Assembly (NCBI GenBank): GCA_904419105.1 | Contig: CAJFQR010000032.1 | Coordinates: 1 to 13,543, forward strand | Direction of reading: 5' to 3' | Length of the DNA stretch: 13,543 bases | Source: Candidatus Avimicrobium faecavium | GTDB lineage: Bacteria; Bacillota; Clostridia; Oscillospirales; Ruminococcaceae | Part shown: positions 1-7,294 of the stretch, piece by piece | How the letters are laid out: each line of letters begins with the position of its first letter | How positions within the stretch are numbered: position 1 is the first letter of the stretch | The notes under the pieces: model-generated | Told to the model about the DNA's origin: nothing | The model's input: the letters and a program-made list of their open reading frames with translations, nothing else | Database searches by the model: none | Position numbers and translations under genes: made by a program

Positions 1-546
1 ATCCGGCGCACGCTGGAGGAGCAGTCCAACGAGGGCTTTGAGGCGGCGGCAGACAGCATCGTTGGCGCCAAGAACATCTATATCCTGGGCATCCGCTCGT
101 CGGCGGCGCTGGCCCAGTTCATGAGCTTCTACTTCAACCAGATCTTCCCGAATGTGCGGCTGGTCACCGGTTCCAGTGCCAGTGAGATGTTCGAGCAGAT
201 CTTCCGGGTCGGGGAGGGCGATGTGTTCATCGGCATCAGCTTCCCACGGTACTCCAAGCGCACCGTAAAGGCCATCGACTACGCCAAGGAGCGGGGGGCT
301 ACCGTAGTGGCCATCACCGATTCGGTGGGTTCGCCGCTGGCGGCCAAGTGCGACCACCTGCTGCTGGCCCGCAGCGATATGGCCTCCTTTGTGGATTCGC
401 TGGTGGCGCCGCTGAGCCTGATCAACGCGCTGATCGTCGCCGTCGGGATGCGCCGGCAGAAGGAGGTCGGGGAGACCTATGCCCTGCTGGAGAAGATCTG
501 GGACGAATACGATGTCTATGAAAAGAATGAGGAGAATATCATCTGA
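1..546 (+). CDS. MurR/RpiR-family transcriptional regulator, SIS domain (5' truncated)
   Basis: The reading frame is open from the first base, so the gene begins upstream; 181 C-terminal residues are visible. They form a SIS (sugar isomerase) domain: a beta strand followed by G-I-R-S-S-A near residues 34-39, a second strand G-D-V-F-I-G-I-S-F typical of the phosphosugar-binding fold, and T-D-S-V-G-S-P-L-A near residues 102-110. In RpiR/MurR regulators this domain follows an N-terminal helix-turn-helix and senses a phosphorylated sugar. The helix-turn-helix would lie outside the window, so the regulator call is inferred from SIS-domain character and the C-terminal helical tail. A stand-alone SIS isomerase is the main alternative. 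The effector and targets cannot be read from here. The stop overlaps the next start (TGATG), so the two genes are probably co-translated. Confidence 0.8.
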   Translation: MRRTLEEQSNEGFEAAADSIVGAKNIYILGIRSSAALAQFMSFYFNQIFPNVRLVTGSSASEMFEQIFRVGEGDVFIGISFPRYSKRTVKAIDYAKERGATVVAITDSVGSPLAAKCDHLLLARSDMASFVDSLVAPLSLINALIVAVGMRRQKEVGETYALLEKIWDEYDVYEKNEENII

Positions 547-1802
547 TGGCAAATACCCATCCCTATGACGCGCTCATCGTCGGCGCCGGTGCCGCCGGCC
601 TGCTGTGTGCCGGTGCTGCCGCCGGGCGGGGCCTTTCGGTGTTGCTCGTGGATAAAAATGACCGGCCCGGCCGAAAGCTGCGCATCACCGGCAAAGGCCG
701 CTGCAATGTCACCAACAACTGCGACAACGACGCCTTCCTCCGGGCGGTGCGCCGCAACCCACGGTTCCTGTACAGCGCCATCAACGGCTTTTCCACCGCC
801 GATACGATGGCGCTTTTTGAGGAGCTCGGAGTGCCGCTCAAGACCGAGCGGGGCAACCGGGTCTTCCCGGTGAGCGACCGGGCAGGCGACATCGTCGATG
901 CCCTCTGCCGGTATGTGAAGCGCTCCGGTGCGGCCTTCCACAAAAAGGAGGCGGAGGGCCTGCTGCTTGACGAAGGGCGGGTAAAGGGTGTAATCTGTAA
1001 AGATGGGACTCCGCTGTTCGCCCGCCGGGTGGTGATCGCCACCGGGGGACTCAGCTATCCGGGCACCGGTTCCACTGGAGACGGATACCGCCTTGCCGAG
1101 CAGGCCGGGCATACCATCGTGCCGCCGGTGCCGTCACTGGTGCCCATCGTCACCGTCGAGGACTACTGCCGGGAGATGATGGGGCTGGCGCTGAAGAATG
1201 TCACCCTCACCGTCTGGAAGGCCGGGAAGAAAAAACCGGTGTTCTCCGAACTCGGGGAGATGCTGTTCACCCACTTTGGGGTGTCCGGCCCGCTGGTGCT
1301 CAGTGCCTCGAGCCATATGACCGGCGACCTTGCGGACTACAAAATGACCATCGATCTCAAGCCCGGGCTGGACCTGCATCAGCTGGACGCCCGGCTGCTG
1401 CGGGACTTTGGAAAGTTTTCCAACAAGGACTTTTCCAATGCATTGGACGAGCTGCTGCCCCGCAAGCTCATCCCGGTGGTGGTGCGCCTCTCCGGCATCG
1501 AGGCCGACCGCAAGGTGCACCAGATCACCCGGGAGGAGCGGGAGCGGCTGGCGGCCCTCATCAAGGGCTTCCCGGTGACGCCGGAGCGGTTCCGGCCGGT
1601 GGAAGAGGCCATCGTCACCTCCGGCGGCGTCGATGTCCGCCAGGTGGACCCCCATACAATGGAGTCCCGGCTCTGCCCGGGACTGTATTTCGCCGGGGAG
1701 GTGCTGGACCTGGATGCCTACACCGGCGGCTACAACCTGCAGATCGCCTTTTCCACCGGGTGGCTGGCCGCGGCGGCGATGGCGGCGGAGAATGAAGAAT
1801 AA
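546..1802 (+). CDS. NAD(P)/FAD-dependent oxidoreductase, HI0933/YhiN family
   Basis: A 418-residue flavoprotein of the HI0933-like family, also annotated as aminoacetone oxidase family FAD-binding enzyme. The N-terminus has the dinucleotide-binding motif G-A-G-A-A-G at residues 13-18, an acidic strand end (V-D-K, 35-37), and the family signature G-K-G-R-C-N-V-T-N-N at 49-58. The C-terminus has the second FAD-contact signature, G-E-V-L-D-L-D-A-Y-T-G-G-Y-N-L-Q at 384-399. Length is normal for the family. The physiological substrate is not firmly established, so only the fold and cofactor are secure. The ATG overlaps the preceding stop by one base, with GAGGAG at 529-534 as ribosome binding site. 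The gene sits directly upstream of cmk. Confidence 0.9.
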   Translation: MANTHPYDALIVGAGAAGLLCAGAAAGRGLSVLLVDKNDRPGRKLRITGKGRCNVTNNCDNDAFLRAVRRNPRFLYSAINGFSTADTMALFEELGVPLKTERGNRVFPVSDRAGDIVDALCRYVKRSGAAFHKKEAEGLLLDEGRVKGVICKDGTPLFARRVVIATGGLSYPGTGSTGDGYRLAEQAGHTIVPPVPSLVPIVTVEDYCREMMGLALKNVTLTVWKAGKKKPVFSELGEMLFTHFGVSGPLVLSASSHMTGDLADYKMTIDLKPGLDLHQLDARLLRDFGKFSNKDFSNALDELLPRKLIPVVVRLSGIEADRKVHQITREERERLAALIKGFPVTPERFRPVEEAIVTSGGVDVRQVDPHTMESRLCPGLYFAGEVLDLDAYTGGYNLQIAFSTGWLAAAAMAAENEE

Positions 1803-1817
1803 GGGAGACAGATCACT

Positions 1818-2480
1818 ATGACTGCAATCGCGATCGACGGACCGGCCGGCGCCGGAAAATCCACCATCGCACGGGCGCTCGCCCAAAAACTTGGCTATCT
1901 CTACCTCGACACCGGGGCTCTCTACCGGGCCATCGGTCTCTACTGCGTGGAGCGGGGCGTCCCGACCGGGGACAAGGCCGCTGTCACAGCCGCACTGGAC
2001 AGCATCGATGTGGCGCTGCGGTATGTGGACGGGGCGCAGCGGGTGCTGCTCAACGGGGAAGATGTCTCGGAGGCGATCCGCCGCCCGGAGATCTCGCTGG
2101 CGGCCTCCGCCGTCTCGGCGATGGATACGGTGCGGGCCTTTCTGCTCGACCTGCAGCGGGATATGGCCCGGACCCACGATGTGGTGATGGACGGCCGGGA
2201 CATCGGCACGGTGGTGCTGCCCGACGCCAGGGTGAAGATCTTCCTCACCGCCTCGCTGGAGGAGCGCACCCGCCGCCGTCAGGCGGAGTACGCCGCAAAA
2301 GGGGAGGAGCGGGACTTTGACGAGCTGCTCCGGGAGATGGACCAGCGGGACCGGCAGGACCGCACCCGGGCGGTTGCGCCGCTGCGCCGCGCGGAGGACG
2401 CCGTGGAGCTGGACAGCACCAGCCTTTCGGCGGATGAGGTGCTGGCCGCTATCGAATCGATCCTGAAGGAGAAAGCATAA
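1818..2480 (+). CDS. cmk: (d)CMP kinase
   Basis: Cytidylate kinase, 220 residues, a normal length. It phosphorylates CMP and dCMP with ATP to give CDP/dCDP in the cytoplasm, supplying nucleotide precursors and CDP for phospholipid synthesis. The P-loop G-P-A-G-A-G-K-S is at residues 8-15, followed by Y-L-D-T-G-A-L-Y-R (29-37), a hallmark of CMP kinases. D-G-R-D-I-G-T (125-131) is the nucleotide-binding segment, and R-D-R-Q-D-R-T-R (177-184) is the arginine-rich lid. The ATG at 1818 is supported by AGGGAG at 1802-1807. The stop overlaps the plsC start (TAATG). The order cmk, plsC, ispH/rpsA fits the Clostridia arrangement in which cmk lies near ribosomal protein S1 genes. Confidence 0.96.
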   Translation: MTAIAIDGPAGAGKSTIARALAQKLGYLYLDTGALYRAIGLYCVERGVPTGDKAAVTAALDSIDVALRYVDGAQRVLLNGEDVSEAIRRPEISLAASAVSAMDTVRAFLLDLQRDMARTHDVVMDGRDIGTVVLPDARVKIFLTASLEERTRRRQAEYAAKGEERDFDELLREMDQRDRQDRTRAVAPLRRAEDAVELDSTSLSADEVLAAIESILKEKA

Positions 2481-3088
2481 TGTGGCTCTATGTTCTGGCG
2501 AAAGCCGTCTGCATGTTTCTTTTTTCCATCTGGTATAAGCTCGAATACCGGGGATTGGAGAATATCCCCGCCGGCGGCGGGTATATCCTTATGAGCAACC
2601 ATCGCTCGAATCTGGACCCTATTGTCCTCGCCGAAAAGGCCCACGGACAGGTGCGATATATGGGCAAGATGGAGCTGTTCCAGAACCCGATCCTCGGCTG
2701 GGCGCTGCGCACCATCGGCACCTTCCCGGTGGACCGGGGTGCAGGGGACACCTCCGCCATCGAGACAGCCCAGGAGGTTGTCCAGGTGGGGGATATTCTG
2801 GGGATCTTCCCGGAGGGACACCGCTCCAAGACCGGGGAGCCCGGCCGGCCCAAGTCCGGCGTGGCGCTGGTGGCCAAGCTCACCAAGGCGCCGGTGCTGC
2901 CCTGTTCGGTCTACTGGGAGGGGAAGCTCTCCTTTCGTAAAAAGATCGTGATTTCCTACGGGGAGCTGATTTCCTTTGAAGAGCTGGGTCTCGGGGAGGA
3001 TTCCACTGCCCGGGATCTGCGCACCGCCACCCAGAAGATGTTCGGCAGGACGCTGGAGCTGATCGAGGAGAGCAAGAATGGCTATTGA
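2480..3088 (+). CDS. plsC: 1-acyl-sn-glycerol-3-phosphate acyltransferase
   Basis: Membrane-associated lysophosphatidic acid acyltransferase, 202 residues, which adds the second acyl chain to make phosphatidic acid. The N-terminus has a hydrophobic anchor (about residues 2-18). The catalytic H-x4-D motif is intact: H41 and D46 within N-H-R-S-N-L-D-P. The glycerol-phosphate binding motif F-P-E-G-H-R-S is at 110-116, and the V-D-R segment typical of PlsC is at 84-86. The start overlaps the cmk stop and has AAGGAG at 2466-2471, eight bases before the ATG. The 3' end overlaps ispH by 11 bases, so translation is probably coupled. PlsC would use acyl chains made by the fatty acid operon at the other end of the window. 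Confidence 0.93.
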   Translation: MWLYVLAKAVCMFLFSIWYKLEYRGLENIPAGGGYILMSNHRSNLDPIVLAEKAHGQVRYMGKMELFQNPILGWALRTIGTFPVDRGAGDTSAIETAQEVVQVGDILGIFPEGHRSKTGEPGRPKSGVALVAKLTKAPVLPCSVYWEGKLSFRKKIVISYGELISFEELGLGEDSTARDLRTATQKMFGRTLELIEESKNGY

Positions 3089-5015
3089 AGTCGCTAAGAC
3101 CGCCGGGTTCTGCTTCGGCGTGGACCGGGCGGTGCAGATGATCGAGGATCTGCTGGCAGCGGGGGAGCACATCTGCACATTGGGGCCCATCATTCACAAC
3201 CCCCAGCTCGTGGCTGAGCTGGCGGAGCGCGGGGTGGAGGCCATCGACGATCCGGTCCAGGCGCTGGACGGGCATCGCAAGGTGGTGATCCGCTCCCATG
3301 GCGTCAGCCAGAGCGTCTATGATACCATCACCGGCCTTGGCCTGGAATACGCCGACGCCACCTGCCCGTTCGTCGCCCGGATTCATCGGATCGTGGCTGA
3401 GGATCTCGGGGAGGAGGGACTGGTAATCATCGCCGGGGACGCCTCCCATCCGGAGGTTCAGGCCATCAAAGGCCACTGCGCCGGGGCCTGCGCAGTGGTG
3501 GCAAACGCCGCGGAGATGGCAGTTTTCGCCGAAAAACACCCCAATTTATCTAAAAATCGCGTGGTTTTGGTTGCGCAAACTACTCTCAACATAAAAGAAT
3601 GGGAAAACATCGTAAAAACACTGAAAAAAGTGTGTACAAACGCCGAGATTTTTGATACAATATGTAGTGCGACGATGCATAGGCAGCAGGAGGCCGAGAG
3701 CCTTGCTGCCCGGTCCGACATGATGGTAGTCGTGGGGGGCCGCCACAGCTCCAATACGGGCAAGCTCTTCGACATCTGTTCCGGGTACTGTCCCACCATT
3801 TGGGTGGAGACCGCCGCGGAACTGCGTGCGGAAGAGTTTGCCGGTGTGAGCACTCTTGGCATTACGGCAGGAGCTTCCACTCCGGCCCGCATTATTAAGG
3901 AGGTACAAAAAACCATGAGTGACATTCTTACAGATGATCTCAGCTTTGAGGAAATGCTCAATCTTTCCTTCAAAAATACATATACAGGGGAGAAGGTAAC
4001 CGGCGTCGTTACAGAAATCGCACCGAACGAAGTGACCGTCGATATCGGTACCAAGCACACCGGCTATGTGCCGCTGGCTGAGCTGACCGATGACCCGGCC
4101 GCCAAGGCCACCGACCTTGTGAAGGTCGGGGATAAGCTGGATCTGATCGTTCTGCGCGTCAACGATGTCGAGGGCACTGTGATGCTTTCCAAGAAGCGCC
4201 TTGATGCGATCGCCGGTTTTGAGAAGGTTTCCGAGGCCTGCGAGAGCGGTGAGATCCTCGACGGCGTTGTAACCGATGTGGTCCGCGGCGGCGTGCTCGC
4301 CCTGACCAACGGCGTCAAGGTCTTTATCCCCGCTTCTCAGGCCACCCGTTCGAGAAATGACAATCTGGAGGATCTGCTCAAGCAGCCGGTCCGCTTCAAG
4401 ATTCTCGAGTATAACCGCCAGAGAAGAAGAGCCGTCGGCTCCATCCGTGCGGTCCTCAAGGAGGAGAGGAAGGCCCAGGAGGCCAAGTTCTGGGAGACTG
4501 TGGAGATCGGCCAGGTCTATCACGGCAAGGTCAAGAGCCTGACCGACTACGGCGCCTTTGTTGATCTCGGCGGTGTGGACGGTATGATCCACATTTCCGA
4601 GCTGAGCTGGAGCAAGATCAAGCATCCGTCTCAGGTGGTCAACGTCGGCGATGAGGTTGAGGTCTATGTCAAGGACATCGATCCCGAGAAGAAGAAGATC
4701 TCCCTGGGCTACAAGAAGGCCGAGGACAATCCGTGGGAGATTCTCAAGAGCAACTACCAGATCGGCGATGTCGTCGATGTAAAGATTGTATCCCTGACCC
4801 AGTTCGGCGCCTTTGCCCAGATCATCCCCGGTGTGGACGGTCTGATCCACATCAGCCAGATCTCCAACGAGCGCATCAACAAGCCCTCTGATGTTCTGAA
4901 GGTCGGCGATGAGGTCAAGGCCAAGATCACCGACATCGACTTTGACAGAAAGCGCATCAGCCTGTCGATCAAGGCCCTTCTGGGTGAAGAGGAAGCGGCC
5001 GCAGACGAGGAATGA
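3078..5015 (+). CDS. ispH-rpsA: IspH–ribosomal protein S1 fusion (HMBPP reductase / S1-domain protein)
   Basis: A 645-residue bifunctional protein. Residues 1 to about 278 are IspH, the [4Fe-4S] enzyme of the MEP pathway that reduces HMBPP to IPP and DMAPP. All three cluster cysteines are present (C12, C96, C196), as are H40, H124, E126, the S-x-N pair S224/N226 and S267. Residues from about 303 carry four S1 RNA-binding domains (about 303-374, 391-459, 477-547, 562-633). The third and fourth have the classic Y/F-G-A-F and H-I-S signatures. This fusion is known from Clostridia. The ATG is preceded by GAGGAG (3065-3070) and overlaps plsC by 11 bases. Two features are odd: an AT-rich patch near 3541-3660, and an internal Shine-Dalgarno plus in-frame ATG at 3915 exactly at the domain boundary. 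A terminator follows. Confidence 0.95.
   Translation: MAIEVAKTAGFCFGVDRAVQMIEDLLAAGEHICTLGPIIHNPQLVAELAERGVEAIDDPVQALDGHRKVVIRSHGVSQSVYDTITGLGLEYADATCPFVARIHRIVAEDLGEEGLVIIAGDASHPEVQAIKGHCAGACAVVANAAEMAVFAEKHPNLSKNRVVLVAQTTLNIKEWENIVKTLKKVCTNAEIFDTICSATMHRQQEAESLAARSDMMVVVGGRHSSNTGKLFDICSGYCPTIWVETAAELRAEEFAGVSTLGITAGASTPARIIKEVQKTMSDILTDDLSFEEMLNLSFKNTYTGEKVTGVVTEIAPNEVTVDIGTKHTGYVPLAELTDDPAAKATDLVKVGDKLDLIVLRVNDVEGTVMLSKKRLDAIAGFEKVSEACESGEILDGVVTDVVRGGVLALTNGVKVFIPASQATRSRNDNLEDLLKQPVRFKILEYNRQRRRAVGSIRAVLKEERKAQEAKFWETVEIGQVYHGKVKSLTDYGAFVDLGGVDGMIHISELSWSKIKHPSQVVNVGDEVEVYVKDIDPEKKKISLGYKKAEDNPWEILKSNYQIGDVVDVKIVSLTQFGAFAQIIPGVDGLIHISQISNERINKPSDVLKVGDEVKAKITDIDFDRKRISLSIKALLGEEEAAADEE
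3633..3661 (+). promoter_or_regulatory. Candidate internal promoter inside ispH, ahead of the S1 half
   Basis: TGTACA (3633-3638, 4 of 6 matches to TTGACA) lies 17 bases before TACAAT (3656-3661, 5 of 6 matches to TATAAT). A TG one base upstream of the -10 (3653-3654) makes it an extended -10. It sits in a stretch of about 35% GC within a gene otherwise above 60% GC. It would start transcription near 3668, about 250 bases before the internal S1 start. It is predicted from sequence only; AT-rich coding DNA can resemble a promoter by chance. Confidence 0.45.
3897..3917 (+). promoter_or_regulatory. Internal ribosome binding site and ATG for free S1 protein
   Basis: AAGGAGGT (3897-3904) is an almost perfect anti-16S complement. 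It lies 10 bases before an in-frame ATG at 3915 (Met280 of the fusion). This is where IspH homology ends and the S1 part begins (M-S-D-I-L-T). Initiation here would give a 366-residue four-domain S1 protein. The caveat is that the codons AAG-GAG-GTA encode the Lys-Glu-Val of the IspH C-terminus, so the motif could partly reflect protein sequence. Confidence 0.55.
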
Positions 5016-5046
5016 TCGTCGCACTTCCATCGTTTTAATAGCTGGT

Positions 5047-5086
5047 AAAGTCCCGCAGAGCGCGGCAGCGCCCTACGGGACTTTTT
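5047..5086 (+). terminator. Rho-independent terminator after ispH-rpsA
   Basis: AAAGTCCCG (5047-5055) pairs with CGGGACTTT (5076-5084), and the T run continues to 5086. A short inner GCGC/GCGC pairing (5060-5063 with 5068-5071) extends the hairpin. It lies 31 bases after the stop codon and closes the first operon. Confidence 0.88.
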
Positions 5087-5239
5087 ATCGGGCGGGGCGA
5101 AAAATATGCCGGATGCCGGCAGGATTTTACCGTTTGAACGACACTGTATATCCGTATGGCACCGGCATAATCGGCGCCTTTTGGCTCAGACTATGAACGG
5201 CCGCGGCTGTGCGGCCACTGAGCGAAAGGGAGTGAAGCG
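5087..5239 (+). other. Intergenic region upstream of the surface-modification cassette
   Basis: No gene is supported here. The only promoter-like pair I see is weak: TTTACC at 5126-5131 and TATATC at 5147-5152, with a short 15-base spacer. A good ribosome binding site (AAAGGGAG, 5225-5232) belongs to the next gene. The cassette must have a promoter here or rely on read-through, but the sequence does not clearly show which. Confidence 0.4.
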
Positions 5240-5836
5240 ATGATTTCACCCATTAGACGAGGGGTGGCTGCGGCGCTGTGTATGACGGTGCTGCTCACCG
5301 GCACCGGCTGCCGACGGGAGGAGGATTCCTCCTCGTCGTCAATGCCGGACTCCTCCGGCCCGATGGCCGGGGACCAGCTCCTGGAGAAAAACAGCGGCGA
5401 CAAGAGCCTTTCCTCCATCATCGAGTCGATCCGGGATGAGTTCTCCACCGGCGGCGTCTATGAGCCGGCCGAGGTGGATGACACTGTCCTGCGGGAGCGG
5501 TACGGACTCTCCGATGAAGAGGTGGCCGACTATTACGGCTACTATTCATCGGTGGACGGCTATGCCGACACGCTGCTGGCAGTCCGGGCCAGACCCGGTA
5601 TGGTGGACCAGGTGGCGGAGACCCTCACTGAGTATCGGGACAAGCTGGCGGCATCGCTGGAACAGAGCGGCGCAGCCCACGCCTATGAACGGGCAAAAAA
5701 TGCACTGGTCCTGACCCGTGGGGATTATGCCTTCCTGGTGGCGGTCAACAGCCTGGATCCGGATTCCACCGAGGTGCCGCTGTTTGACAGCGAAAACAAG
5801 CTGGTCACCGAGATCATCAACAAGTCCTTCGCCTGA
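5240..5836 (+). CDS. DUF4358 domain-containing lipoprotein
   Basis: A 198-residue predicted lipoprotein. An R-R-containing N-terminus and hydrophobic core (residues 6-20) lead to a lipobox-like L-T-G-T-G-C with the acylated cysteine at C24; Thr and Gly at -2 and -3 make it slightly unusual. A Ser/Asp/Glu-rich low-complexity linker (27-60) follows. The rest (about 75-172) matches my recollection of DUF4358: R-Y-G-L near 87-90, D-Y-Y-G near 97-100, an A-V-R-A strand, a helix rich in charged residues, then a G-D-Y-A-F-L-V-A-V strand near 161-169. No catalytic motif is visible and the function is unknown. The start is set by AAAGGGAG seven bases upstream. It lies 57 bases before an MBOAT acyltransferase and probably works with it at the outer face of the membrane. 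Confidence 0.82.
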   Translation: MISPIRRGVAAALCMTVLLTGTGCRREEDSSSSSMPDSSGPMAGDQLLEKNSGDKSLSSIIESIRDEFSTGGVYEPAEVDDTVLRERYGLSDEEVADYYGYYSSVDGYADTLLAVRARPGMVDQVAETLTEYRDKLAASLEQSGAAHAYERAKNALVLTRGDYAFLVAVNSLDPDSTEVPLFDSENKLVTEIINKSFA

Positions 5837-5893
5837 CGGCGAGGGTCCGCTGCACGGCAGCGGTACATACCCATATATGCAAGAGGTAAACAG

Positions 5894-7282
5894 ATGGTAT
5901 TCAGCAGTATCCTATTTCTCTTTCGCTTTTTGCCGGTGGCTTTTGCCGCTTACTATCTGGCGCCCAAGCGCCTGAAGAACTTCGTCCTTTTGGTTGTGAG
6001 CCTGGTGTTCTACTCCTGGGGTGAGGCCAAATACTTCCCGGTGATGATCTCCTGCATCCTGGTCAACTACATTTCGGCAATCCTCATCGACAAATACCGG
6101 GACAATGTCCGGATCCGCCGGACGGTGCTGGTTCTCTCCTGCATCTTCAATCTCGGGACGCTGGGCTTCTTCAAGTACACCAACTTCGTCGTCGGGAATC
6201 TGAACTCGCTGTTTGGGCTGTCGCTGCCGTCGATCAATCTGGTGCTGCCGCTGGGCATCAGCTTCTACACCTTCCAGACGATGAGCTACACCCTCGATGT
6301 CTATATGGGCAAGGTTCCGGCGGAGAAAAACCTCATCGACCTGGGCGCTTTCGTGGTTCTGTTCCCGCAGCTGATTGCCGGCCCCATCGTCCGCTACACC
6401 GACATTGCCCGGGAGCTCAAGGAGCGCAGCGTCACACTGCCTGCGGTGCAGGAGGGCATCAAGATTTTCATCCTTGGACTCGGGAGCAAGGTGCTGATTG
6501 CCAACAATGTCGGCGCTCTGTGGACCGAGGTGGAGACCATCGGCGCCGGAGTGGGCTATCTGTCGGTGTCCACACCGCTGGCCTGGCTGGCGGTGCTGGC
6601 CTACTCGCTGCAGATCTTCTTTGACTTCAACGGTTACTCGCTGATGGCCATCGGTCTGGGCAAGATGATGGGCTTTGAGTTCCCGAAAAACTTTGATTTC
6701 CCCTACATTTCCCGCAGTTTCACCGAATTCTGGCGCCGCTGGCACATGACCCTTGGCTCCTGGTTCCGGGAGTACCTGTATATTCCGCTCGGCGGAAACC
6801 GGGTGAGCAAGCCCCGGCTGATCTTCAACCTGTTCGTGGTCTGGGCCGCCACCGGGCTCTGGCACGGTGCCAGCTGGAACTTCGTGCTCTGGGGGCTGTT
6901 CTTCTTTGTGGTGCTGGTCATCGAGCGGTTCGGCTTCAAAAACTTCCTGGAAAAACACGGCGTGTTTGCCCATGTGTATGTGCTCTTCTTCCTGCTGCTC
7001 AGCTGGGCGCTGTTTGCCGTTACCGATTTCGGGATGCTCCGGGATCTGTTCACCCGGATGTTCTCCTTTGCCGGCGGTGTGGACTGGATCTACTATCTGC
7101 GCAACTACGCAGTGGTGCTGGGGATCGGCATCCTGTTCTCGACGCCGGTGTTCCGGCCGCTCTACTATAGGCTCACCAAGTACAACGCCTTCAACCTGGT
7201 GTTCTTTGGGGTGATCCTGGTGGCCTCTACAGCCTACCTGGTGGATGCCACCTACAATCCCTTCCTCTATTTCCGCTTCTAA
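5894..7282 (+). CDS. MBOAT family membrane-bound O-acyltransferase (AlgI-like)
   Basis: A 462-residue polytopic membrane protein, a length typical of AlgI/DltB-type MBOATs. Hydrophobic segments run through most of it, starting at residues 2-20. Family landmarks are F-W-R-R-W-H at 279-284, followed by the L-Y-I-P-L-G-G-N loop, and the conserved W-H-G-A-S-W-N segment with the likely catalytic histidine at H324. H284 is the second conserved histidine. MBOATs of this group pass an acyl group, usually acetyl, across the membrane to an extracellular polymer. The next gene encodes a DHHW protein, the usual AlgJ/AlgX-like partner, which argues for polysaccharide acetylation rather than DltB-type D-alanylation; no dltA or dltC is near. 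The start is supported by AGAGG at 5882-5886. The acceptor polymer is unknown. Confidence 0.92.
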   Translation: MVFSSILFLFRFLPVAFAAYYLAPKRLKNFVLLVVSLVFYSWGEAKYFPVMISCILVNYISAILIDKYRDNVRIRRTVLVLSCIFNLGTLGFFKYTNFVVGNLNSLFGLSLPSINLVLPLGISFYTFQTMSYTLDVYMGKVPAEKNLIDLGAFVVLFPQLIAGPIVRYTDIARELKERSVTLPAVQEGIKIFILGLGSKVLIANNVGALWTEVETIGAGVGYLSVSTPLAWLAVLAYSLQIFFDFNGYSLMAIGLGKMMGFEFPKNFDFPYISRSFTEFWRRWHMTLGSWFREYLYIPLGGNRVSKPRLIFNLFVVWAATGLWHGASWNFVLWGLFFFVVLVIERFGFKNFLEKHGVFAHVYVLFFLLLSWALFAVTDFGMLRDLFTRMFSFAGGVDWIYYLRNYAVVLGIGILFSTPVFRPLYYRLTKYNAFNLVFFGVILVASTAYLVDATYNPFLYFRF

Positions 7283-7294
7283 GGGGGTGTTACG

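Noticed and set aside
1134..2177. Antisense open frame of 347 codons opposite the flavoprotein and cmk genes
   Set aside because: It crosses the boundary between two real genes and is explained by their codon bias; no domain or ribosome binding site supports it.
3546..5030. Antisense open frame of 494 codons opposite ispH-rpsA
   Set aside because: It lies wholly over a clear IspH-S1 coding sequence, resembles no known family, and has the Leu/Asp-rich composition expected of a reverse-complement shadow.
4909..5196. + strand open frame running from the end of rpsA through the terminator
   Set aside because: It is out of frame with rpsA, crosses the terminator stem at 5047-5086, and gives a low-complexity peptide with no ribosome binding site.
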